Shown here: positions 16,761 to 24,921 of the stretch, piece by piece
Layout of the letters: every line of letters begins with the position of its first letter
How positions within the stretch are numbered: position 1 is the first letter of the stretch
Origin: Bacteroidia bacterium
Lineage (GTDB): Bacteria; Bacteroidota; Bacteroidia; J057
Reading direction: 5' to 3'
Assembly (NCBI GenBank): GCA_022760475.1
Contig: JALEFZ010000077.1
Span: forward strand, 1 to 33,844
Length of the DNA stretch: 33,844 bases
Translations under genes and position numbers: made by a program
Notes under the pieces: model-generated
Told to the model about the DNA's origin: nothing
The model's database searches: none
What the model saw: the letters and a program-made list of their open reading frames with translations, nothing else

Positions 16761-19037
16761 ATGATAAAGGAAACCCTTAAGAAAGTAGAAGATTCAAAAA
16801 AGACTGGCTGGTTAGATCTTGGCCGAACAAAAATAACTTACTACAATTTTATAAAAGATCTTCATAATTTAAATTTTTTAGATTTAAGTAATAATTATAT
16901 AGAGGACATTTCCTTTTTAGAAAGGCTAACTAGGCTTAAGTACCTAAATCTCAGTAATAACCGAATTGAAGATATTTCAGTATTAAAAAATTTAAATTTA
17001 TTAGAAACCGTTGACCTCTCTAATAATATCATTAGTAATTTAGAGCCAATTAAAGATCTACGGTTTATTAATTTTCTGAATATTGAAAATAATAGAGTGA
17101 GAGACCTAGAGCCTTTGGTTCCAATGCTTGAGAAGGGGTTGGATATTTCAACTGTACAAAAAGCTGATAAAGGTGAGGTAGGACTTTTTTTAGCAGAGAA
17201 TCAGTTAGTAAAACCTGGTCCTGAAATCGGAAGAAAAGGACGTAGAGCAGTACTAAGTTTTTTCAGAGAGTTAAGGGGATCATCTCAAGCCAATCTTTAT
17301 GAAGCAAAAGTTCTAATGGTCGGAGAGGGAGGTGTAGGCAAAACTTCATTAGGGATTAGATTAAGCAATAGAGAGGGAATTTTACCTGATGCGAATGACA
17401 GGACTAGAGGAATTGCAATCACGCACTTATTTTTTCCTCAGAGAAGTACAGAATTCAAACTAAATCTATGGGATTTTGGAGGGCAAGATATTTATCATTC
17501 TACCCATAGGTTTTTTCTAACTAAAAGATCTCTTTATGTGTTGCTAACAGAGACAAGAAGACAAGATGATAATTTTGATTACTGGATACCCAATATTCGC
17601 CTATTTGGTGGGGATAGTCCAATACTTATTGTAAAAAATAAATATGATAATCTCCAAAGACAAATCTCTGTTGGTCAATACAAAAAAAATGAAGAATTTA
17701 ATATTGTGGGGAATATTCTTGAAGTGAATATAAAAACTAATGAAGGTCTTGATAGACTTGAAAGAATTATACAACAACAGGCTGAAAATTTACCATTAGT
17801 TGGAAATCCTGTTCCTTCAACTTATGTGGATGTTAAAGATAGACTTTTTGAAATTAGTAAGGATCAACCATATATTTCTTTAGAGGAGTTTCTGGAAATA
17901 TGTCAAGAAGAAAAGATAATTGATGATAATTCTGCAATTACATTGGCGGGATACTTGCATGATCTTGGAAACATTTTATGGTATCAAGATATTCCAGGCT
18001 TAAAAGATAAGATTATTATTCAACCTGAATGGGCTACAAAGGCAGTTTATCTTATAATTGATGACTCTGTAATTCAGAGTAAAGCAGGTTTGTTTGATAT
18101 GTCAGACATTTATCGACTATGGACAGATTCGAGCTATAAAGGCCTTCATTATGAATTACTGCTTTTGTTAGAAGCATTTAAACTATGTTATAAAAAGCGA
18201 AACAAAGAGGAATATGTAATTCCTTCCTTACTTCCATTAGATCCCCCCCAAGATTTTCATTGGGACTTCACAGATAATTTGATTTTGCAGTTTGAATATA
18301 CTTTTATGCCTAAAGGGATGGTAAATCAGTTGACTGCTCAATTAGATAAATTTATTAAACAAGATAGATTAGTTTGGGGGGCTGGAGTCGTACTAAGTGA
18401 TGGGATGAGAGAAGCAATTATCGAGGAAAATAGGCTAAAAAGGAGAATTATAATTCGAGTAAGAGGGATTGACCCATCTTATTTTCTAGGTACAATTGTA
18501 AATACTTTGGAAGATATTCATTCAACCTATCCTGGAATCGAAGTATTGAAGAAAATTCCGTGTGCTTGTAAGGAATGTATAGTAAGTCCAGAGCCTCAAC
18601 TAATAAACTTTGAAGATTTAATAAAGAAATATCAGAAAAGCAAAAATCCAATCTGGTATTGCAACCACGGAGAAAAGTTCGTACTTGTTAAAGATCTTTT
18701 GACTAGAGTTGGTGCTCAAGAGCTTACTTCTTTTGATCACGAAAATTTCAAGTCATTTGTATCAAAAAATAAGGCAATTGATAAAAAGATTAATGGAACT
18801 GTTTCGGAAATTGATGAATTGATTATTAATGGGAAAACAAAAAAAGCATTAGAACTTGCTCTTTCTTTTGCTCAGAAATGTAATTTAGATGAGTATATTG
18901 AAATAGTAATGTTATCTTCCTCTTTTAATAGTTTAGCAGAAGAGTTTAGAAAAAATACCATAGAACTAGGTAGCTATAGAAAAGCTGTGAATAAAATTCA
19001 TGATTCAATACTAAAGATAATTCATTTATATGAATAA
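16761..19037 (+). CDS. Second LRR-Roc-COR (Roco) protein with C-terminal EAD11-like domain
   Basis: A 758-residue protein with a short LRR region of about four diverged SDS22-like repeats (about 15-125), unlike the long uniform array of the first Roco. The Roc GTPase has GEGGVGKT (188-195), WDFGGQD (237-243) and NKYD (293-296), all intact. A COR region extends to about 610, with a Cys-containing stretch near 595-605 (CACKEC) that might bind metal. Residues 677-758 look like effector-associated domain 11: IDELIINGKTKKALELAL, then MLSSSFNSLAEEF and a final amphipathic helix. The gene is clearly more AT-rich than the restriction genes beside it. It stands alone; no effector gene lies directly downstream. 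I infer a GTPase sensor that may work with the EAD11-like membrane protein at 3542. Confidence 0.92.
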   Translation: MIKETLKKVEDSKKTGWLDLGRTKITYYNFIKDLHNLNFLDLSNNYIEDISFLERLTRLKYLNLSNNRIEDISVLKNLNLLETVDLSNNIISNLEPIKDLRFINFLNIENNRVRDLEPLVPMLEKGLDISTVQKADKGEVGLFLAENQLVKPGPEIGRKGRRAVLSFFRELRGSSQANLYEAKVLMVGEGGVGKTSLGIRLSNREGILPDANDRTRGIAITHLFFPQRSTEFKLNLWDFGGQDIYHSTHRFFLTKRSLYVLLTETRRQDDNFDYWIPNIRLFGGDSPILIVKNKYDNLQRQISVGQYKKNEEFNIVGNILEVNIKTNEGLDRLERIIQQQAENLPLVGNPVPSTYVDVKDRLFEISKDQPYISLEEFLEICQEEKIIDDNSAITLAGYLHDLGNILWYQDIPGLKDKIIIQPEWATKAVYLIIDDSVIQSKAGLFDMSDIYRLWTDSSYKGLHYELLLLLEAFKLCYKKRNKEEYVIPSLLPLDPPQDFHWDFTDNLILQFEYTFMPKGMVNQLTAQLDKFIKQDRLVWGAGVVLSDGMREAIIEENRLKRRIIIRVRGIDPSYFLGTIVNTLEDIHSTYPGIEVLKKIPCACKECIVSPEPQLINFEDLIKKYQKSKNPIWYCNHGEKFVLVKDLLTRVGAQELTSFDHENFKSFVSKNKAIDKKINGTVSEIDELIINGKTKKALELALSFAQKCNLDEYIEIVMLSSSFNSLAEEFRKNTIELGSYRKAVNKIHDSILKIIHLYE

Positions 19038-20656
19038 TATGTAAAGGTTTTGAATTATTAGATTTGGGCTTTCAAATTTGTGATTTTTCTCCTAATCAAT
19101 TTGACTCCTGTATACTACCAACCTTCATAATTAGCTAGAAACTTGCCTAAGTGTATAAATGTAAATTGCGTCCAGAAGGTATAAGACCCTAATTACCTCA
19201 AAATCCACTTTTTCTCCCTAAAATTTGAGTCTCAAAACAGCTAAAGTCTGTGTAAGTCCCCCCCCACCTTTATAGCCTCTCAAGGCAAAGTTCCTATTTA
19301 CAGTATAGAGAGAGCCTCTTGGCACAATTGGAACACTATGGCGAAAAGGTTTCTCCCTTAAGTTCCAATACCTCAAAACTTCAACTTGCTTTAACATAGG
19401 GTTTCCTCTAAAAACAGAATATTCTCCTCTAAATGCACCCAGCAAGTCAGAACCCCTCCAAAAACGTGATAGAAGCCACTATTATCTCCCCAAACTTTCC
19501 TGCGCGACAAGTAGCGCGACAAAAACCGACAAAAAAGAATTACCTTTATCTGAAAATAGAGCCTGTTGACTATCAGAACCTTACTTAAATGAAGAGTAAT
19601 CCATTCAACCCATTTGTGACATCGGAGACTTTTGTTTTGTCTTGATTATCAGGTATTTAACCCGAGCTGCTTCATCGCTTTCTGTAACTTACATGCTTAA
19701 GTCATTGTTTGTTAGTGTGTTATGACGCAAAAGGCCTGTGCTTATCTTGAACGGAACAACTCAATTTCACTATGCTGATTCACAGAAAGGTCATGTATTG
19801 CCTAAAAATGCCCTTTTACTTTATGACCTAAGCCTGAATCCAACAAATAGCGCAACGGGATAGTAGGATGTTTGGCTTTTAATGGCTAATCATCAAGATC
19901 ACCCTGAAAGTTCTAAACCCAATTCTTAAGTTTTTTCACTAATTCTGAGACGCTATTCTGCCTTGCTTTTATTGGAGGAGGGGGTATTTAACATATGACT
20001 AGGGTGGGATTTTCGTATTGTAAATGTTCTATGACGGTTATAAGGACACTATCCTGATCAATTTGTCTTTAGGTAGGGGCTGGATTGTTAATTCATGAAC
20101 ATGTTTTTGATTAATCCCAATTAAGCCGTGATTTTCTCCAGCATTATCCTATTCAACACCCGTAAGCTAAAATCCATCCATTTCAGTATGAACGGAAGGT
20201 TTCAGCATATCCTTCAAATTGGCCAAGGTAATTCAATATTCCTGACCCTTATGTCCTTTCCCAAGTTCCATTTTGCTTTTCAAACTTACCTACATTTGCT
20301 TTCCCAGCCTTAAAAGGGATTTTTATCCTCAAGTCGTAATTTATTCAAAATCCCAATTTAGCCTTTGCAAACAGTTTTATTCATAAAGAGAACCCAAGAC
20401 AATCCTTTATCTTATCAGTTCAAAAAAACTAGGATTTTCTGGATTTTTTTAAGCTATCTGAAAAGTTTTCATGGATTTATCCAAGATCTTTGGACCAATT
20501 AAAGATTTGATAACAGGGCTTTTGAGCCGAACAGATAATAGGTCGTGATTCTCCATTTATTTGTTTGTGCATCATGAACCTTTGCAGTCAGGTAACGGCC
20601 ATTTCCCTTTCTCAAATGGCCTGATGTATTCATTTTCCCGTTTTAATTCGTTTCTA
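19038..20656. other. 1.6-kb gene-poor region
   Basis: I find no supportable gene. Small ORFs (for example 19218-19445 on the minus strand and 20128-20313 on the plus strand) have no recognisable features. The minus strand has longer open stretches broken by stops (about 19740-19900 and 20000-20180) that may be an old coding remnant I cannot identify. Three CGACAA words occur at 19505, 19517 and 19527, the first two within the direct repeat GCGCGACAA (19502-19510, 19514-19522). The region marks the boundary between the AT-rich island and ordinary chromosome. Confidence 0.45.
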
Positions 20657-21910
20657 ATGAACTTTCTAAAAAGCTTGCTTTTTATCATAGCCATTCTATG
20701 CCTACACTTTACCTCTGCCCAAACACCCATTAGCATATCCTTTGACCTTTTGAGAGGAGGAGGCGTGTGTAATAGGAACGGGGGCGTTACGACCAATTCT
20801 CCATCGGGTGAACCCAGCAACCATGCAGGGCTGACGCTACCTGGACAAACAGGAAGTTGGAATACATTACGGGTCGGCGGTGGCCAACTCAACAACTGCT
20901 GTACGACCAGCCCATCTATCACAGTAAGCGGGATTACCTTTAGCCTGAATACCACCAACAAGTCATACGAAACCTTCCAGTCCAATGGGAATGACCTGCT
21001 CAGAAAAACAGTTGTGTTTTTTCGAGCTAATAACAACGTAAGTTGTAATGCAACCCCCGACGGGCCACCAGATCAATCCATGGAGTGGGAGTTTACAGGT
21101 CTTGATCCTACCAAGGCTTACGACATCATATTTTTTGGCCAGGACCAAAACGGGGGTCCGGCAAATCCAGCAGATTTCTCAATCCTTGGTCATGATGCTG
21201 GAAACGGCTCAGGAAATCCTGTAAGCCTGGATGCTGAAAACGATGGCAACTTCATGACCGTTGTACCTGATCCTTCTGGAAAAATAAGTGGGACCTTCTC
21301 CATCCAAACTGGTGCATCTTTCTCCGCCTGGTCTGGCCTGCAGATACAAGAATCCTCGAATCTTCCCGTTGAACTGATCCACTTCGAGGCAGTAAGTACC
21401 AATAAATCCATCCTCCTTGAATGGGAAACAGCTTTCGAGGTAAACAACAAGGGCTTTTCCATCGAGCGGAGCATTGATAGCAAGCTGTGGACTTCCCTTC
21501 AATTTGTTCCTGGAAAAGGCAATTCTGATACAGACCAAAATTATTCATTTGTTGATGTTTCCCCCATTGGTGGGAATAATTACTATCGCATTAAGCAAAT
21601 TGATTTCAATGGGAGCTTTACCTATTCCCGTATCATTATGGCGAAACATGAGCCATTGCAAAACTACATTCAGGTATTCCCGAATCCTTCTAATGGGGTG
21701 ATTAAGTTCCAGGTGGACAATGTATCCAGTGAGAAGCTAAACCTTTATATCTCGGATAGTTTTGGAAGAAAAATCTGGGAAAGTCCGTCGCTGCATTGTG
21801 CAGTAGGACGGCCCCAACAAATTACTATTGATGGTCATGGGGTGTATGTCATCACAGCACAAATTGGAGAAGAAATCTACTACAAGCGGGTGCTGATTCG
21901 GAGGGAATGA
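20657..21910 (+). CDS. Secreted protein with T9SS type A sorting domain
   Basis: About 417 residues from ATG 20657, chosen because it puts a signal peptide at the N-terminus (LLFIIAILCLHFTSAQT, cleavage probably after the SA of TSAQ); an upstream in-frame start at 20561 would bury it. The N-terminal 200 residues are a Gly/Asn/Ser-rich extracellular domain I cannot name. A segment starting LPVELIHFEAV and ending in NNYYRIKQIDFNG is the fibronectin-like module common just before sorting domains. The last 75 residues, beginning VFPNPSNG, are a type A sorting domain recognised by the type IX secretion system, so the protein is exported and attached to or released from the cell surface. No catalytic motif is visible. 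Confidence 0.88.
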   Translation: MNFLKSLLFIIAILCLHFTSAQTPISISFDLLRGGGVCNRNGGVTTNSPSGEPSNHAGLTLPGQTGSWNTLRVGGGQLNNCCTTSPSITVSGITFSLNTTNKSYETFQSNGNDLLRKTVVFFRANNNVSCNATPDGPPDQSMEWEFTGLDPTKAYDIIFFGQDQNGGPANPADFSILGHDAGNGSGNPVSLDAENDGNFMTVVPDPSGKISGTFSIQTGASFSAWSGLQIQESSNLPVELIHFEAVSTNKSILLEWETAFEVNNKGFSIERSIDSKLWTSLQFVPGKGNSDTDQNYSFVDVSPIGGNNYYRIKQIDFNGSFTYSRIIMAKHEPLQNYIQVFPNPSNGVIKFQVDNVSSEKLNLYISDSFGRKIWESPSLHCAVGRPQQITIDGHGVYVITAQIGEEIYYKRVLIRRE

Positions 21911-22000
21911 TAGCTAAGGTCCTCACCTGAAACAGTCTTTATTGACTGAGTAATTCGAAATAAAATCAGATAAAAATATCTCAAAAGTGCTTGATGTAAG

Positions 22001-22310
22001 TGTAAATCATTGAAAGTTTCTCAAGGTCAAAATGAGGTCTGGAGCATGGATTTTATGAGCGATGTGCTGACAATTGGGAGGATGTTTCGAGTTTTGATTC
22101 AAATAGCTGATTATAACCGAGAAGCCCTAGCATTGAAGTTGATTTAGCTCTACCCTCAGAAAGGTATAAAAGATTGCTGGATGGGATGATTAATCGGCGA
22201 GCTAAACTCCAACGAGTTCCAGTTTAAGGTAGCAAATCCATTGAGTACTATAACCAGAGGTACAGGCTTTACATTGAATGGAAGAATCAGATGCAAGTGG
22301 CACATCTGAT
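22001..22310 (+). pseudogene. IS3-family transposase (orfB) remnant
   Basis: One frame reads QNEVWSMDFMSDVL followed by GRMFRVLIQIADYNREALAL, which matches the IS3 orfB integrase core (NxVWSMDFVSDxL...RxFRxLNVxDDxNREALxI), including the first catalytic Asp. A second frame continues VDLALPSERYKRLLDGMI, and then a diverged IEYYNQRYRLYIEW segment. The rest of orfB, all of orfA and clear terminal repeats are missing. The element is an old, frameshifted fragment between two secreted-protein genes. Confidence 0.8.
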
Positions 22311-22319
22311 TCTTCCGTT
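22277..22319. terminator. Strong hairpin, probable terminator of the minus-strand T9SS gene
   Basis: GGAAGAATCAGATG (22280-22293) pairs perfectly with CATCTGATTCTTCC (22303-22316) around a 9-base loop; flanking bases extend the stem to about 17 pairs if one G-U pair is allowed. It lies 15 bp past the stop of the minus-strand gene at 22334. No clear T-run follows on either strand, so it may act as an mRNA 3'-end stabiliser or could be derived from the adjacent insertion-sequence remnant. Confidence 0.6.
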
Positions 22320-22333
22320 ATTTCGCCTTTCCC

Positions 22334-23404
22334 TCAATTCCGAACAATTATTTTTCTACTGATGCTGTATTTTCCTTGCCTGAGTTTAAGGAGGTACATC
22401 CCATTGGGTAAGTTGATATCCAGGATTAGTTCTGAAGTTTTGGGATCTGGAACAAGGGACGATTTATATATTAAAGCACCCTCCAAAGAATAAAATTGAA
22501 GTTGAACCAACTCTCTTGAAACTGAAGGCAAACCTATTCGAAGGCGGTCGCGAATAGGCTGAGGGTAAAGATGAATATCTTTCTCAAGCTGCCGATCTTC
22601 GAGGCTGGTAATTACCTTTCCGCTACTGTAAAACATCGTGAAGCTGGGGAAATTCCCGCCTGCGTTTTGTATTACGAGACTATCCATTTGAAGCAAAAGG
22701 TACTTCTCATTGGGTGTATACCAAAAGTACCTCACATTCTTTTGGGTGCCTACAGTTTGCCCAAAAGTCTTGTCTTCGACAGATTCTGCTATGCGTACCC
22801 GCAACACCTGGTTATAAGTCCCTGAGGGAGTAGTCAATGTGCCATAAGCATCCGCTTTGATGTTTCGGATAATGGTTCTGTCCAGGACAACATTGCTGCC
22901 TCCAAAGTTAACTGTTGCATTTCCTCTGGCTGTATCATATACTTGATCTTGATACGTCATGGGATAAAGAATGTCCAGGCTAGGATCATCATTGAAGTCG
23001 TAAAATAAACTGTCTGAATTAAGTACCGATACCCAGCCAAGGAATAAGACTTCACTTGCTGAAATTTTATAATACCTTGTATCTGAACCGCTATCTTGCG
23101 GCAGGTGGAAGGCAAGGTTGGCATCAGGGAAATCAGTTGTCCAGTGAGTCTGAGAAGGATCAACTGCTTCCCATTCAATCTCGGTCCCTAAAGCTGTGAC
23201 ATTGGTAAAGTCCCAGCTAACATTCGCTCCCGCAGATCCTGCGTCAAAAACATTATTTCCTTGTGAAAAAGCCTGTACGGGCCCACGATCACCAACAGTC
23301 AAGTTGATATCAGCCTCAATGGTCGGCTGGGCAAGGATGCCCCTGCCTAGCAGCAAAAACAAACTGAACCAACCAAAGTATGGAAGTGTATTTCTGTTAA
23401 TCAT
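22334..23404 (-). CDS. Secreted protein with T9SS sorting domain
   Basis: A 356-residue protein with an N-terminal signal peptide (FGWFSLFLLLGRGILAQP; cleavage after LAQ region). The middle is an unassigned beta-rich extracellular domain of about 240 residues with several Trp/Tyr-rich strands. The last 80 residues, from the HLYPQPIRDRLRI segment to the final KIIVRN, form a type A T9SS sorting domain in which YPQP replaces the usual YPNP. It is therefore an exported surface or released protein. The lipoprotein gene 8 bp upstream on the same strand probably shares its transcript. Function is unknown. Confidence 0.85.
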   Translation of the reverse strand: MINRNTLPYFGWFSLFLLLGRGILAQPTIEADINLTVGDRGPVQAFSQGNNVFDAGSAGANVSWDFTNVTALGTEIEWEAVDPSQTHWTTDFPDANLAFHLPQDSGSDTRYYKISASEVLFLGWVSVLNSDSLFYDFNDDPSLDILYPMTYQDQVYDTARGNATVNFGGSNVVLDRTIIRNIKADAYGTLTTPSGTYNQVLRVRIAESVEDKTFGQTVGTQKNVRYFWYTPNEKYLLLQMDSLVIQNAGGNFPSFTMFYSSGKVITSLEDRQLEKDIHLYPQPIRDRLRIGLPSVSRELVQLQFYSLEGALIYKSSLVPDPKTSELILDINLPNGMYLLKLRQGKYSISRKIIVRN

Positions 23405-23412
23405 GGCTGAAA

Positions 23413-23946
23413 TCAGATAAAAATTGTTTGGGCATTTTCGAAAGAACCATTGATGGAAAAAGCGGCTCCACTAGTGGTGGTTCCTTCAATTGTGAAGTTT
23501 CCCGAGACCAAATGAATATCACTCCCAGCACCTGAATTCTGTAGCAATTCGTTTTTACTGATTACGAGCATTCCATTTGAACCATTTCCTGCCAGTGGGA
23601 CCCCATCCAGGATAATGTTGAGTAAGCTGCCATTATCACTCGTATCCGACAAATCATGTGTGCCCGTCAACTGGCTTTCATTGATTCCAGTTACAAAAAA
23701 TGTAAAACTTCCTATACCTTCCTTGGCTATGTTCCCTGAAAAACCCATTCCTTGTGCACTGAAAGTGGTTGGGCCTTGGATCCAATCACTCAAATTCAGG
23801 CTTTCGCCACCTACTGTGAGGCTTCCGGAAACTTTGAATTCAGGGGTATCTTCAGGGTCAATGGTTGCATTGCTACAAGAAAAAAAGGTAAAAGCTAGGC
23901 TTAACACTGATAGCAATATCAGCGTCCTAATTACGCGATTGTACAT
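23413..23946 (-). CDS. Predicted lipoprotein, unknown function
   Basis: A 177-residue protein with a lipoprotein signal: hydrophobic stretch (8-22) ending in FFSC with Cys24 as the lipidated residue, followed by an Asp/Glu-rich segment. The mature part is Gly/Ser/Thr-rich and beta-strand-like, with a repeated pattern of short strands (for example SGSLTVGGESLNLSDW), similar in style to small Bacteroidota surface lipoproteins. I do not recognise a named family. It lies 8 bp upstream of the T9SS cargo gene in the same orientation, so the two form a small operon. Confidence 0.8.
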   Translation of the reverse strand: MYNRVIRTLILLSVLSLAFTFFSCSNATIDPEDTPEFKVSGSLTVGGESLNLSDWIQGPTTFSAQGMGFSGNIAKEGIGSFTFFVTGINESQLTGTHDLSDTSDNGSLLNIILDGVPLAGNGSNGMLVISKNELLQNSGAGSDIHLVSGNFTIEGTTTSGAAFSINGSFENAQTIFI

Positions 23947-24161
23947 GACTTGATTGTTTATTAAATGAGTTGAATAATCCGCGAAAGTGGAAGCAGCATC
24001 TTTAACTCCAGATTCCCGACATCAGATCTTTTGAAATGCGGAAGGGAGTCGTCTTCCTGTTAAACTTCCATGATCCAAAAATGGAGGGAAAATTGACTGG
24101 AATCAATTGCCCATTTGGGTAGTTTTTTTATGGCTCAGGACAATATTTTTTCTGGAAATCG

Positions 24162-24791
24162 TCAAAGTAACCTGTCTTTATGTGCCTTGCTGACAGCTTC
24201 TGCGCGCGTGTTGACCTCCAGTTTGCGGTAAATGTTCTTGATGTGCGCCTTGATTGTGTTGGGGCTTACAAATAATGCCTCAGCAATCATTTTATAATTT
24301 TGCCCCTTACATAATAGGCCCAATACTTCCCTTTCTCTTTCGGATAATGGAGAATTTTGCCGAGGTGCATGAAAACTTTTTACCACCCTTCGAGCGATGC
24401 TGCCACTCATGGGAGAGCCGCCCTCAAAAGCACTTTGGATGTGTCCCAGGATTTGAGAAGGTGGTGTTTCTTTGAGGATGTACCCAGTAGCTCCTGCACA
24501 AAGGGAATCAAATAAGGCTTGATCATCCTCATGGACGGTGAGCATAACTATGTTGACATTAGGGGCCTGCTCTCGTAACAACTGCGTACAACTGATCCCC
24601 GATAAGCCAGGCAGGTCAATATCCATCAGGATTACATCTACTTGTCCAGGTCTCAGATTTTCAACGGCATCTTTTCCATTCGAAAATGTATATGGACAGG
24701 AAAAACCTGGAGAATTCTCAATGAGAAGAGAAAAAAGCTGTAAAATTTCTTCGTCATCTTCGACAATGGCTACTCTGATATCAGCATTCAT
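24162..24791 (-). CDS. NarL/FixJ-type response regulator
   Basis: A 209-residue two-domain regulator. The receiver domain has acidic residues Glu11-Asp12-Asp13, phospho-acceptor Asp57 (in VILMDIDLPG), Thr85 and Lys107. The C-terminal LuxR helix-turn-helix begins near 147 (LSEREREVLGLLCKGQNYKM) and includes the recognition helix with SPNTIKAHIKNIYRKL. It lies 130 bp downstream of the histidine kinase gene on the same strand and is its likely partner, phosphorylated on Asp57 to bind DNA. Target genes cannot be told from the window. Confidence 0.95.
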   Translation of the reverse strand: MNADIRVAIVEDDEEILQLFSLLIENSPGFSCPYTFSNGKDAVENLRPGQVDVILMDIDLPGLSGISCTQLLREQAPNVNIVMLTVHEDDQALFDSLCAGATGYILKETPPSQILGHIQSAFEGGSPMSGSIARRVVKSFHAPRQNSPLSEREREVLGLLCKGQNYKMIAEALFVSPNTIKAHIKNIYRKLEVNTRAEAVSKAHKDRLL

Positions 24792-24921
24792 GAGACATTA
24801 ATTCATAAAAAATTAAGAGGTTGTTGGGTTCTATAAGTTTTCTCCCAATCTTGTAAGACCACCTTTTTAGTAATAATTTCTTTGATCTTTTAGGCATGTC
24901 TATACCTGAAATTAAGTTCTG

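Noticed and set aside
19218..19445. Minus-strand 75-residue ORF in the gene-poor region
   Set aside because: No signal peptide, no recognisable motif and an atypical composition; likely chance.
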